From: Metabacillus litoralis
GTDB taxonomy: Bacteria; Bacillota; Bacilli; Bacillales; Bacillaceae
NCBI RefSeq assembly: GCF_020524045.1
Contig: NZ_JAIVKL010000010.1
Location: 62,001-126,000 of the forward strand
Reading direction: 5' to 3'
Length of the DNA stretch: 64,000 nt
Part shown: piece after piece, positions 44,650 to 52,787 of the stretch
How the letters are laid out: each line of letters begins with the position of its first letter
Position numbering within the stretch: position 1 is the first letter of the stretch
Notes under the pieces: generated by a model
The model's database searches: none
Told to the model about the DNA's origin: nothing
Seen by the model: only the letters and a program-made list of their open reading frames with translations
Position numbers and translations under genes: made by a program

Positions 44650-44745
44650 ATACTAAGACAATTCCTATTTGACTTATGACCTAGGAAAAAGGGTTTTATT
44701 TCTTCCCTCGAGCCGATGGCACCTGAAGCTAGACACCAAAACTAC
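44650..44745. repeat. E3 repeat, partial copy
   Basis: Holds the right half of E3: CCTAGGAAAAAGGGTTTTAT (extra hairpin), CCCTCGAG and the tail GGCACCTGAAGCTAGACACC. The left end is missing. Confidence 0.6.
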
Positions 44746-44792
44746 GTGCAGAATTATATGCTTTCTTATCTTTCAAAAAAGGAGCGAGTGAA

Positions 44793-45002
44793 TTGATTAC
44801 ACATTTTCAATACAAGCCATTATTTAAACAAGCCAATTTACCAGGGTGGAGAATTTCTTTTTATTTTAGAGGCACACAATACGATGGAATTTATCATAAA
44901 AACGGACAAATTGAATGGGGAGCTGCTCCACCTCCAAAGGAAGACGAAACAAATCTTCAATCACAAATTCACGAATTAATGCTATTTCATGTATATGAAT
45001 GA
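44793..45002 (+). CDS. yheE: YheE family protein (DUF5342-like)
   Basis: The 69-residue soluble protein begins from TTG with AAAGGAGCG upstream. The sequence ITHFQYKPLFK...LPGWRISFYFRG, then YHKNGQIEWG, is that of YheE as recalled. In B. subtilis yheE likewise follows yheD/yheC. It is likely a sporulation-time protein of unknown function. The TTG start is the only one that keeps the conserved first residues. Confidence 0.8.
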   Translation: MITHFQYKPLFKQANLPGWRISFYFRGTQYDGIYHKNGQIEWGAAPPPKEDETNLQSQIHELMLFHVYE

Positions 45003-45048
45003 TTGAATCTCTTAACGCACAAAATATTGTGTATAAGGAGGTTTTAAA

Positions 45049-45237
45049 ATGACTAACAAACATGATGCTGTTAAACAAGATGTGAATTATGAAGGCAAAG
45101 ACAAGGCCTACCTAGATATTGATCGTATGATTAATGAAGGTTTATCAGGTGGCTCTGTTCATATGAGAGATGAATCAACGAATATCGAGGAAGCAAGAAA
45201 CCTGACAAAAGAGGACCCACCACATAAAGTTGATTAA
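45049..45237 (+). CDS. Small acidic hydrophilic protein (possibly DUF4025/YozQ-like)
   Basis: The 62-residue product is hydrophilic, with the segment YLDIDRMINEGLSGGSVHMR and an acidic Thr/Glu-rich end (TNIEEARNLTKEDPPHKVD). TAAGGAGG precedes the ATG by 8 bases. The composition resembles small spore or stress proteins, and the Asn-Glu-Gly-Leu-Ser-Gly-Gly block recalls YozQ/DUF4025. The family call is a guess. Confidence 0.6.
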   Translation: MTNKHDAVKQDVNYEGKDKAYLDIDRMINEGLSGGSVHMRDESTNIEEARNLTKEDPPHKVD

Positions 45238-45239
45238 AG

Positions 45240-45340
45240 CTTAAGCGTCTTAAATAACCCTTACGAGCATAAAATGATTTAGAAATGTGGGCGTTCTTTA
45301 TCTTCATTTCTATATTAGCTTATGGGCTATGGAAAAAAGG
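45240..45340. repeat. E3 repeat, decayed partial copy
   Basis: GCTTAAGCGTCTTAAATAAC...ACGAGCATAAAATGATTTAG and GGGCGTTCTTTATCTTCATT match the left half of E3. The right end is lost in a C-run region (CTCCCCCC near 45360). Confidence 0.5.
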
Positions 45341-45436
45341 CTTTTAAAAAAAGAAATCACTCCCCCCTTTATTACGTTTTATTCACAAAGTCCAATAAGT
45401 GGGGGATGTTTTCTTCCTATACAAACTAAAGCGCCT

Positions 45437-46423
45437 TTACTTTTCCAATGTAATAAGATACCATCCAGCTTCTTTTACAATCGGGGAATATGATGATATC
45501 GATAAGTCCGCATGTTTAGCTATTTTTCCTATCTCTTCTTTTGTAGGCAAAGGGAAAAGATTTTCATAAGCAGAAAAAAAACTATTAAACACACTAGAAA
45601 ATTGTTGTCCATGCTTTCCATTTTGGATCGGTGTCATAATGGATATAGTTCCTCCTTTTGACAGCCACTTCCCAATATGTGTAAAAAGTTTTTTTCGATC
45701 TTCTGTTGACAAATAATGAAGTAAATTATGAACCATGACAAAATCAATTTCTGTTTTAGGATACCATTCAAAGGCATCAACATGTTCAATCGTTATTCTT
45801 TTGACATGCTCTGACCTTTTTTTCGCTTCGATTGACACTTCTTCATTTGCTTCTAATCCATACATATTTATTTGCGGATATTTTTCTGCTAATTTTTGCA
45901 AATACCCTCCATGTCCACAGCCTACATCAACAAGTGTTTGTACATTATTTTTCTTCACTAATTTAGATATTTTCCTTAATGCAAGCTGCTCTAACATAGA
46001 GGAAGTTTGTGCCACTACAGTACCATGCAATTCCTCATTAAAGGTATGTTTTTCTTTCGTTTTCATGACTGATGGGTAACTCAATAGTGTTGGAATATGT
46101 AATTCCATCATTTCCTTTAAGATCGCACCACTTGAAGAAGGATTATTTTTTGAAGCTGGTAGCATGATTTTCTTAATTGTACGAAATCTACCTTTTGAGC
46201 CTTTTTTCATATAAGAAATGGCTACACCTACGTCCATCCATCTTTGAAGTAGATCTTTTTGCAAACTATATTTTTCTGCCACTTCCTCAATCGTCTTTGG
46301 CTTTTTAAATGCTGAATACAAATTTAACTCATATCCTACGTACGCATGCCAAGTATATAGAAAGGGCATATTTCGTTTCATCCAACCTCTAGCCTTGAAA
46401 ATTCGAATATACTCAGTAATCAT
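45437..46423 (-). CDS. Class I SAM-dependent methyltransferase with N-terminal helical domain
   Basis: The 328-residue protein has an N-terminal winged-helix-like part (VGYELNLYSAFKKPKTIEEV) as in small-molecule O-methyltransferases. A Rossmann domain follows with motif I VDVGCGHGGYLQKLAEKYP, motif II Glu (YGLEANEE), an acidic DAFEW and a post-motif MVHNLLHYL. It likely methylates a small hydroxylated compound. Its start overlaps the stop of the upstream FAD monooxygenase by 4 bp (ATGA), so the two act together. The minus-strand pair interrupts the region between yheE and the next yhe genes. No terminator was identified. Confidence 0.8.
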   Translation of the reverse strand: MITEYIRIFKARGWMKRNMPFLYTWHAYVGYELNLYSAFKKPKTIEEVAEKYSLQKDLLQRWMDVGVAISYMKKGSKGRFRTIKKIMLPASKNNPSSSGAILKEMMELHIPTLLSYPSVMKTKEKHTFNEELHGTVVAQTSSMLEQLALRKISKLVKKNNVQTLVDVGCGHGGYLQKLAEKYPQINMYGLEANEEVSIEAKKRSEHVKRITIEHVDAFEWYPKTEIDFVMVHNLLHYLSTEDRKKLFTHIGKWLSKGGTISIMTPIQNGKHGQQFSSVFNSFFSAYENLFPLPTKEEIGKIAKHADLSISSYSPIVKEAGWYLITLEK

Positions 46424-47745
46424 TTTTCAACTCCTCCTTGGTATCTCCATGGATAATCATCTTTACTCGTGAATAAAGTATCAGACTGCAACATTTGAAC
46501 ACTTTGAAAAGATCGAGTTGGTAATAAACCAATTTGAATAAGCCGCTCATAAAAGGACTCTTTCCACATACCTAGCCCTGAAATATTTAGCATTTGTTTA
46601 TAATGCAGCATGTCGTCATGTTCCATTTGTTGAAATCCACGCCCACGAATTCGTGTGAAATACCGAAAAGGTTTTGAATAAGCTAGAGCAGCCAAATGAC
46701 TAATCGATAATAAGTGCTTGACCCTTGGTTTTCTAACTTGCTCAAACCAATTAAGTTGTTTTATTGAAAAACGATTTTGCTCTTCCATCCAACAAATTAA
46801 ATCTCCTAAAGCATCTCCATCCTGAATGGCCAAATTCATCCCTTCACCTGCCATAGGATGTACATTATGTGCAGCATCTCCAATAATGACCTTATTTCCT
46901 TTACTATAGCTGTTCGCATGAAATTGAAAGGGAATCATCAATTGAATATTTCTCCAAGAGGGGATTTGATTAACATAACGATCAAGCTCTGGACTCAGAG
47001 AGATGACCTTTTCAAAAAATGCTTCTATTCCCTGTTCCTTAATTGCCTTATATTCTCCGGAAGGAATTAAATAGACAGATCGCACTTGATTATTAGGTAA
47101 TGGAAATAATCCTAAAAATGTATCTTTCGTCGAAATCATTTTGCCCTCTGTTAAATCATCTGGTCTTGGAAAGTTGACAGTTAAAAAATGATGATCATAG
47201 GTATGCTCTTCCCCATCTATTCCAATATGTTTCCTTACTTTCGATCTCCTTCCCTCTGCACCAACAAACACCTTCGCATTCATTTGTAAGGTTGTACCAT
47301 TGTAGTCAATTAGAGCGGTATCTTGATCGATAAATTCAGTAAACCTAGCTGGCTGATAATAATGAAACGTCGAGAATTTTTTTGACTTTTTCAACAAAAT
47401 TTCTTTTAGTTTTTCATGTGGAATCATCAATCCATAGTTATATGGCGTGTTAATCACTCGATAATCCATCTTTGATTTTCTTGTATTTTGATAAATACCT
47501 GATTTGTATTTCATTTCTTCTACTGTAATGCTGTGAAGAGGATGACCATTATCTCGAATTTCATCAGCAATGTTTAACCTTTGGAATATTTCTAGGCTCT
47601 TAGGCTGTAAAAGCTCTCCTTTATACATATGAGAATTGCCCTTTTGCTGCTCAACAACGGTAACATCGATTCCACACATCGCAAGTCTTAAGGCAACAGT
47701 TAATCCACCAACACCTCCACCAATAATCAAAACATCTGTATTCAT
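46420..47745 (-). CDS. FAD-dependent aromatic-type monooxygenase
   Basis: The 441-residue flavoprotein has the dinucleotide motif VLIIGGGVGGLTVALRLA with the ribityl-binding Glu in VVEQQ, and the FAD motif GDAAHNVHPMAGEGMNLAIQDGDALGDLI. These are marks of class A hydroxylases (UbiH/PHBH type) that add OH groups to aromatic rings using NAD(P)H and O2. Overlap with the methyltransferase gene suggests successive hydroxylation and O-methylation of the same product. No synthase for a scaffold lies in this window. The substrate is therefore unknown. Confidence 0.85.
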   Translation of the reverse strand: MNTDVLIIGGGVGGLTVALRLAMCGIDVTVVEQQKGNSHMYKGELLQPKSLEIFQRLNIADEIRDNGHPLHSITVEEMKYKSGIYQNTRKSKMDYRVINTPYNYGLMIPHEKLKEILLKKSKKFSTFHYYQPARFTEFIDQDTALIDYNGTTLQMNAKVFVGAEGRRSKVRKHIGIDGEEHTYDHHFLTVNFPRPDDLTEGKMISTKDTFLGLFPLPNNQVRSVYLIPSGEYKAIKEQGIEAFFEKVISLSPELDRYVNQIPSWRNIQLMIPFQFHANSYSKGNKVIIGDAAHNVHPMAGEGMNLAIQDGDALGDLICWMEEQNRFSIKQLNWFEQVRKPRVKHLLSISHLAALAYSKPFRYFTRIRGRGFQQMEHDDMLHYKQMLNISGLGMWKESFYERLIQIGLLPTRSFQSVQMLQSDTLFTSKDDYPWRYQGGVEK

Positions 47746-47839
47746 CCATTCACCCCTTAAATTGAATCTTTTTACGTTTTCCTTCTTTTTCCCCTGCTAA
47801 AAATGTCCGAAACATGCAAACTCTCTACTGTTAAAATCT

Positions 47840-47990
47840 ACTCTAGATCAGCAAGCGTAAAGGTTATAACTAGCTAAGAAAGCTTAGTAATGCTAAAAAG
47901 TAGAGATGCTCTTTGTCATTAATCCAAATTAGCTACTATAACTCCGAGGACATGATGCTAGACTTAGTTACCCAAAACTAAGTACCAAGT
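47840..47990. repeat. E3 repeat, strongly decayed copy
   Basis: GCAAGCGTAAAGG... and ...CCGAGGACATGATGCTAGACT keep the outline of E3. No gene is seen in 47746-48037. Confidence 0.4.
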
Positions 47991-48010
47991 CTTAAAATTT
48001 TTAACTTCTA

Positions 48011-48041
48011 AAAAAAAGACTGACATTTGCCAGTCTTTTAC
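48011..48041 (-). terminator. Terminator of small gene 48038-48226
   Basis: AAAAAGACTG pairs with CAGTCTTTT around a 7- to 9-base loop. It overlaps the stop codon of the gene by a few bases. Confidence 0.85.
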
Positions 48042-48226
48042 TCATCTTCACAAGATTGTTTTCCTAATTTAAAGCGTTCTAAAAACTCGTTATATCCTTC
48101 AATCTTTCCTTGGATTTTTGCTTTTGTGATTTCATCTACATTTTCTTCATCTAGCTTTTGGCAATTTTCTTTTATTGTTGTTTTCAAATAAGATGCTATC
48201 GCTGTTTCATTGAATGTTTCTAACAT
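48038..48226 (-). CDS. Small hydrophilic helical protein
   Basis: The 62-residue product is helical and charged (ASYLKTTIKENCQKLDEENV; KIEGYNEFLERFKLGKQ). AAGGAGGAC precedes the ATG and a terminator overlaps its end, so it is a real gene. No family was recognised. It is divergent from the PucR-type regulator gene. Confidence 0.6.
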   Translation of the reverse strand: MLETFNETAIASYLKTTIKENCQKLDEENVDEITKAKIQGKIEGYNEFLERFKLGKQSCEDE

Positions 48227-48372
48227 GGAAAGTCCTCCTTCATTCTTGTCTTACCTTTTTCTTACCCTTATATTTCAAAAAATAACTTGTAATACCGATC
48301 AATAAGCTTTTAAGCAGTCCATTTCTTTTCTATAATGTAAGTAAGACTTATTGCACGAAAAGAGGAATTTTC

Positions 48373-49272
48373 ATGCTAGATAAATTAATGCAGCATTTTA
48401 AACATGCAATGACTACAAGCTATTCTCCTAATGACTCAACATATGAATGGTTTCAAACTGAACTTGGTCAAACTTTTGGTATTCTGAAATCTTCTCTATC
48501 AGAAACCGAAAAAAACTTACTTTCGTCTCTCTTTCAACATACACAACCGTTAAGTGAAGAACATTTATCAGTTAATCAACAAAAGTGGGTTGATTTTTTA
48601 TTCTATGAAAAACAAATTATTCCTTCTCCACTTCCATCTGATCAAAGTGGTGTGCGATTTTATTATTTTTATTTAACTAAACCTATAGATGATAAACAAA
48701 GCTTTGAAGAAGCTGTACAGGGAATTCTTAATTCAGATCTAGTTCTTTGGTTGAGTTATTCTCATGGCATCATTATTGAGGAAAAACCAACAACTGTTTT
48801 GGAGATAGAATCATTAAAAAACTTAAGTGATACATTAACAAGTGATTTTTTTGTAGAACCATTTCTATACATTGGACAACTTCAAAAAAATGATTCTGAC
48901 CTTAGAGTAAAATTCAAGTTAGAACATAACTGTTTTCAGGCGCTACATCATGCATCAAACAGAGAAAGAGTTGTCAGCTTTTATGAGGCACTTCCTTTAC
49001 TGGTACTCAAAACACCATCTAAAATTAATAAAGATTTATTATCAAACCATTTAGTAGAAGCACTTGAGGATAATGAGCTAATTCATACAATTGAAGCTTT
49101 TCTTCAATCGAATCTAAATGCTTCTTCAACAGCGAAACGATTATTTATTCATCGTAATAGTCTTCAATACCGATTAGAAAAATTGCTAGAAAAAACCGGA
49201 TTAGACATACGAATTTTTTCAACTGCTGCCTTTATTTTTCTTGCCATTACGATCGTACGCCTTAAAGATTAA
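48373..49272 (+). CDS. PucR/CdaR-type regulator with C-terminal HTH
   Basis: The 299-residue protein ends in a helix-turn-helix of the PucR/CdaR class: HTIEAFLQSNLNASSTAKRL followed by FIHRNSLQYRLEKLLEKTGLDI. The N-terminal 220 residues have no recognised ligand domain. In B. subtilis, yxkF of this type lies next to msmX, and here the same pairing occurs (next gene 142 bases downstream). It may regulate msmX and sugar uptake. An 11-bp palindrome in between (49294-49337) could be its terminator or its operator. Confidence 0.8.
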   Translation: MLDKLMQHFKHAMTTSYSPNDSTYEWFQTELGQTFGILKSSLSETEKNLLSSLFQHTQPLSEEHLSVNQQKWVDFLFYEKQIIPSPLPSDQSGVRFYYFYLTKPIDDKQSFEEAVQGILNSDLVLWLSYSHGIIIEEKPTTVLEIESLKNLSDTLTSDFFVEPFLYIGQLQKNDSDLRVKFKLEHNCFQALHHASNRERVVSFYEALPLLVLKTPSKINKDLLSNHLVEALEDNELIHTIEAFLQSNLNASSTAKRLFIHRNSLQYRLEKLLEKTGLDIRIFSTAAFIFLAITIVRLKD

Positions 49273-49293
49273 AAACTATTCAATTATATAAAT

Positions 49294-49337
49294 TACAAGT
49301 TGCACAAAAATAGCCTATTTTTTTCGTGCAACTTGTA
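49294..49337. terminator. Long palindrome between the PucR-type gene and msmX
   Basis: ACAAGTTGCAC pairs with GTGCAACTTGT, and the loop itself pairs (AAAAATAG/CTATTTTT). It can form a hairpin of about 19 bp but has no T-run after the outer stem. It may be a terminator or an operator. Confidence 0.55.
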
Positions 49338-49340
49338 CGT

Positions 49341-49369
49341 TTACTTTACTCTCTGAAATCCCTTACAAT
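49341..49369 (+). promoter_or_regulatory. Candidate sigma-A promoter of msmX
   Basis: TTTACT (49341-49346) and TACAAT (49364-49369) are 17 bases apart, and the start of transcription should be near 49376. Confidence 0.6.
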
Positions 49370-49378
49370 GAAAATAAG

Positions 49379-49393
49379 TTAAAACGCTTTCAG
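49379..49393 (+). promoter_or_regulatory. Candidate CcpA (cre) site before msmX
   Basis: TTAAAACGCTTTCAG differs from the consensus TGAAAACGCTTTCA at one core base. It overlaps the expected transcription start, a position where CcpA would block transcription. Confidence 0.6.
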
Positions 49394-49413
49394 AAATAGG
49401 GAGGAATAATAAA

Positions 49414-50526
49414 ATGGCAGAGATTCAATTAAACAATATTTATAAAATTTATGATAATAAAGTAACAGCAGTAGAAGATTTCAACCTTCACATTCAAGAT
49501 AAAGAATTTATCGTATTCGTTGGTCCATCAGGTTGTGGTAAATCAACTACACTTCGTATGGTTGCTGGATTAGAAGAGATTTCAAAAGGTGATTTCTTCA
49601 TCGATGGAAAACGTATGAATGATGTAGCACCAAAAGATCGTGACATCGCAATGGTATTCCAAAACTATGCATTATATCCACATATGAATGTTTATGACAA
49701 CATGGCATTTGGATTAAAGCTTCGTAAATTACCAAAGGATGAGATCGAGCGTCGTGTAACAGAAGCTGCGAAAATTCTTGGTCTTGAGCAATATTTACAA
49801 CGTAAACCTAAAGCTTTATCTGGTGGACAACGCCAGCGTGTTGCATTAGGTCGTGCAATCGTTCGTGATGCAAAAGTATTCTTAATGGATGAGCCTTTAT
49901 CTAACCTTGATGCTAAGCTTCGTGTAGCAATGCGTGCTGAAATCACGAAATTACACCAACGCTTACAAACAACGACAATTTACGTAACACATGACCAAAC
50001 TGAAGCAATGACAATGGCAACTCGTCTTGTTGTACTAAAAGACGGTATCATTCAACAAGTTGGTTCACCTAAAGAGGTTTATGATAAACCAGAAAACTCA
50101 TTTGTTGGCGGATTCATTGGATCACCTGCAATGAACTTCTTCAAAGGTACACTTGGTGAAGGTAAATTCACAATGGGATCTACTTCAGTAGCTGTTCCAG
50201 AAGGTAAAATGAAATATCTTCGTGAGCAAGGCTATGTGAACAAAGAAATCCTTATGGGCGTTCGTCCAGAAGAAATCCATGATGAGCCTGTATTCATCGA
50301 TTCTTCTCAAGGAACAAAAATCACAGCTAAAATTGAAGTTGCTGAGTTAATGGGTGCTGAAACTATGCTTTACTCAGAAATCGATGGTCAAACGTTCGTA
50401 GCACGTGTTGATTCTCGTACTGATGTTAAACCTGGTCAAGAACTTGAATTAGCTTTAGATATGAATAAAGCTCACTTCTTCGATATTGAATCAGATTTAA
50501 GAATTCGTCCAGCTGGCGAAAAATAA
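49414..50526 (+). CDS. msmX: Multi-sugar ABC transporter ATPase MsmX
   Basis: The 370-residue ATPase has Walker A (GPSGCGKSTT), signature LSGGQRQRVALGRAIVRD, Walker B (VFLMDEPLSNLDAKLR) and the C-terminal TOBE/regulatory domain (about residues 240-370; NFFKGTLGEGKF, MGVRPEEIHDEP). In B. subtilis MsmX energises several sugar importers (maltodextrins, arabinooligosaccharides, galactan products) that lack their own ATPase. The GGAGG ribosome site is strong. The cre-like sequence upstream suggests glucose repression. A terminator follows at 50530-50574. Confidence 0.96.
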   Translation: MAEIQLNNIYKIYDNKVTAVEDFNLHIQDKEFIVFVGPSGCGKSTTLRMVAGLEEISKGDFFIDGKRMNDVAPKDRDIAMVFQNYALYPHMNVYDNMAFGLKLRKLPKDEIERRVTEAAKILGLEQYLQRKPKALSGGQRQRVALGRAIVRDAKVFLMDEPLSNLDAKLRVAMRAEITKLHQRLQTTTIYVTHDQTEAMTMATRLVVLKDGIIQQVGSPKEVYDKPENSFVGGFIGSPAMNFFKGTLGEGKFTMGSTSVAVPEGKMKYLREQGYVNKEILMGVRPEEIHDEPVFIDSSQGTKITAKIEVAELMGAETMLYSEIDGQTFVARVDSRTDVKPGQELELALDMNKAHFFDIESDLRIRPAGEK

Positions 50527-50529
50527 ATA

Positions 50530-50574
50530 GCAAAACAAAAGCCATGTTCTTAGTAGAACATGGCTTTTGTTTTT
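50530..50574. terminator. Bidirectional terminator after msmX
   Basis: ACAAAAGCCATGTTCT pairs perfectly with AGAACATGGCTTTTGT around TAGT, followed by TTTT. Confidence 0.93.
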
Positions 50575-50815
50575 ACTCACTCACCGAATTTGATTCTTGA
50601 TGCTGACAAACTGGGCAATAAAAATAATGAATACATTCATGATTTTCTAAAGAATTTGCATATCCATCAAACAATTTCATGATATCTATATCCATATATG
50701 CACTATAATCATCAAAATAATCTGTTACTTTCCCTCTATCCTCCATAAGACTTTGGCAATTAGGACATTGGATTGACTTCATCTCAAATCCATTACATAA
50801 AGGACATAACCCCAT
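50573..50815 (-). CDS. Small zinc-ribbon-like protein
   Basis: The 80-residue protein has three Cys-x-x-Cys pairs (CPLC, CPNC and CPVC), with an extra Cys-His near the last pair (ECIHYFYCPVC) and an acidic centre (DDYSAYMDIDIMKLFDG). It looks like two small zinc-binding knuckles. No enzyme or DNA-binding domain was recognised. The start ATG follows AAAGGAG. It converges on msmX across a shared terminator. Confidence 0.65.
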   Translation of the reverse strand: MGLCPLCNGFEMKSIQCPNCQSLMEDRGKVTDYFDDYSAYMDIDIMKLFDGYANSLENHECIHYFYCPVCQHQESNSVSE

Positions 50816-51117
50816 CCTTTCATCTCCTTTAACTCTAACTCTTCATAGCGTTAGATTCTCTCAAGTTGAGATTAATTATGTAATGTTCAGCAGCTAAATC
50901 ATCTGTTATTATCATTAACATTTCAAAGTAACTCTACAAGTTTAGGGTATTTTCTTTCACTTGTTGTTTTTCAAATCCGAAATATATAACATCGAAAGGA
51001 TTCTTTTACTTTTACCTAAAATGATGAATATAGTTAAATTTTATTTGAGCAATATTTTAAATAACATTAATTTTTTCTTAAAGTTTTTATAGGAGAAAAA
51101 ATTACCAAAAAAAAAGT
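50816..51117. other. AT-rich intergenic region upstream of SASP promoter
   Basis: About 300 bases without a gene, repeat or hairpin were found. It separates the zinc-ribbon gene from the sporulation promoter at 51118. Confidence 0.4.
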
Positions 51118-51146
51118 GTATATAAATTTTCAAATCATCCATAATA
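51118..51146 (+). promoter_or_regulatory. Candidate sigma-G promoter of the SASP gene
   Basis: GTATA (51118-51122) and CATAATA (51140-51146), 17 bases apart, agree with the forespore sigma-G consensus (GYATR and CATnnTA). Transcription would begin near 51153, giving a leader of about 146 bases. Confidence 0.6.
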
Positions 51147-51197
51147 CTTAGTAACAACAAAGCAACAACATATTTTCAACTCACAAAATTAAATCAA

Positions 51198-51268
51198 TGG
51201 GTTACGCCGAGTTAGGCGGTGAAGGACAACACTTCATAAGTTTGGTGCAAATCCAACTAACCCAACCA
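51198..51268 (+). promoter_or_regulatory. tRNA-like cloverleaf in the SASP mRNA leader
   Basis: A perfect 7-bp closing stem TGGGTTA/TAACCCA (51198-51204 with 51258-51264) encloses three hairpins: CGCC/GGCG, TGAAG/CTTCA with a 7-base loop, and GTTTGG/CCAAC with loop TGCAAAT. The closing stem is followed by ACCA. The outline is a tRNA, but the anticodon-loop U33 and the TTC of the T-loop are missing. So it is more likely a structured leader than a tRNA. It lies 31 bases before the SASP start. Confidence 0.5.
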
Positions 51269-51298
51269 TTATAACTATTATGAGGAGATGAATGACAG

Positions 51299-51520
51299 AT
51301 GGCACAAAACAGTTCAAACAACAGCAATTCGTCTAACCAACTAGTAGTACCAGGAGCTTCTCAAGCAATTGATCAAATGAAGTATGAGATTGCTTCTGAA
51401 TTCGGAGTTAATCTTGGTGGAGAAACTACTTCAAGAGCTAACGGTTCTGTAGGTGGAGAAATCACTAAGCGTTTAGTATCAATGGCTCAACAATCTATGA
51501 GCGGTTATACTCAACAATAA
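51299..51520 (+). CDS. Alpha/beta-type small acid-soluble spore protein (SASP)
   Basis: The 73-residue protein has a Ser/Asn-rich start, the germination-protease site in [11 protein letters not shown] (cleavage expected between Glu30 and Ile31) and the second signature [16 protein letters not shown]. Such proteins coat and protect spore DNA and supply amino acids at germination. GAGGAGATG gives the ribosome site. A candidate sigma-G promoter and a folded leader precede it, and a strong terminator follows. Which paralogue it is cannot be told. Confidence 0.95.
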   Translation: MAQNSSNNSNSSNQLVVPGASQAIDQMKYEIASEFGVNLGGETTSRANGSVGGEITKRLVSMAQQSMSGYTQQ

Positions 51521-51536
51521 CAATTTCATATATTTG

Positions 51537-51575
51537 GCTAAGAGGCTGGCACATTGTGTCAGCCTCTTCTTTTTT
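51537..51575 (+). terminator. Terminator of SASP gene
   Basis: AAGAGGCTGGCACA pairs with TGTCAGCCTCTT (one wobble) around TTG, followed by TTTTTTT. Confidence 0.92.
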
Positions 51576-52166
51576 TGCCGTTTTTTTATAACAATAAGTA
51601 TCAAACAAGTTCTATAAACCATATAGTATAAAAAACCTCTATACATCTTTTTTAACTAATCCATCGATATTCGTTCAAATAGAAATTTATAAGAAATGTG
51701 CAAGGTAAAAAAATGATACTTTCTTACTTTGTAAAAAAGGGGCGAATTGGTATGCTTGACTCTGTCGACTGGAAGCAAGTTGCTTTCGTAGGTTACACTC
51801 TATTTCATGAATATGTTGTTTATATAAGATTTCCTCAAGTATATTATTGGGAGGAAGCAAAAAAGAGAATATAATTGAACCAAAAAGAGTCTGGCACAAT
51901 TTTTCCCTCTGTCGGTCTCTTTTTTGTTATGACTGTTTTTGGAACCGCCTTTATGAAGACTGTAGCTTCTTATAGGATCATTTCTTTTATTTGAAAGCCT
52001 ATGTTAAAGTTTGTAGCAATGAAGGATTTTCCTACTTTCTATAAGATGCCAATAATACTACATAAAATACAACCATTATTTATTTACTCCCAAATGATGT
52101 ATGATATGGAGAGTATGTATTCATAATTATTTTTAAAATTGTAAATTGGATCTTGAGGTGAATTTA
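51576..52166. other. Non-coding region after the SASP gene
   Basis: No convincing gene was found. AAAAAGAG...CTCTTTTTT at about 51882-51926 is a weak hairpin. GACTGTTTTTGGAACCGCC near 51930 may be another scrap of an E4 end. Confidence 0.4.
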
Positions 52167-52787
52167 ATGAAAATTGCATTATTAGGTGCGACTGGTCGAG
52201 TTGGAAATGAAATTTTATCATTGCTATTGAATGCTGGGCATAGTGCTACAATATTAGTTCGTACACCTGAAAAAATACAGATTTCATCTCCATCATTAAC
52301 AGTACTCAAGGGAGATGCAACGAAATATAACGACATCGAACAAGTTATAGTTGGATCTGATCTTGTGATTAGTGCCTTAAATACAGATGGCACAAATACT
52401 CTCTCAGTCGCTACTCCCTACATTATTTCAGCAATGAATAAATTTGGGCTGAATCGTCTAATCACAATCGGTACAGCTGGCATTTTACAGTCTCGTTTGG
52501 AGCCAGAAGAATATCGATTTCAATCAAGTGAATCTCGAAGAAAAACAACGAGAGCCGCTGAACAGCATTTAACCGTTTACCACCAACTGCAGGGAAGTAA
52601 ATTAAATTGGACAATCGTGTGTCCAACATACCTCCCAGATGGGGAGCTTACTAAAAATTACCGCTATGAAGCTGACTTCTTACCTGAAGATGGTAAGGAA
52701 ATTTCTGTTCAAGATACAGCTCATTTCGCTTTTCAACAAATAAAAAGTGAGGAATTTATGAAAAAGCGTGTTGGAATTTGTTATTAA
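52167..52787 (+). CDS. NAD(P)-binding atypical SDR (NmrA/flavin-reductase-like)
   Basis: The 206-residue protein begins with the dinucleotide motif LLGATGRVGNEIL, then VLKGDATKYNDIE, SALNTDGTN and ITIGTAGIL. It lacks the YxxxK pair of classical short-chain dehydrogenases, so it belongs to the atypical NAD(P)-binding group (SDR_a5, NmrA-like). Substrate and role are unknown. The start at 52167 is chosen because GAGGTG lies 8 bases upstream. A terminator (52985-53030) lies about 200 bases after the stop. Confidence 0.8.
   Translation: MKIALLGATGRVGNEILSLLLNAGHSATILVRTPEKIQISSPSLTVLKGDATKYNDIEQVIVGSDLVISALNTDGTNTLSVATPYIISAMNKFGLNRLITIGTAGILQSRLEPEEYRFQSSESRRKTTRAAEQHLTVYHQLQGSKLNWTIVCPTYLPDGELTKNYRYEADFLPEDGKEISVQDTAHFAFQQIKSEEFMKKRVGICY

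Noticed and set aside
51198-51268. Functional tRNA gene
   Set aside because: The cloverleaf lacks U33, U8 and the TTC of the T-loop, and it sits in an mRNA leader. It was kept only as a tRNA-like structure.
51687-51899. 70-residue minus-strand gene
   Set aside because: It has biased, repetitive composition, a non-ATG start and overlaps a hairpin; no conserved pattern is seen.
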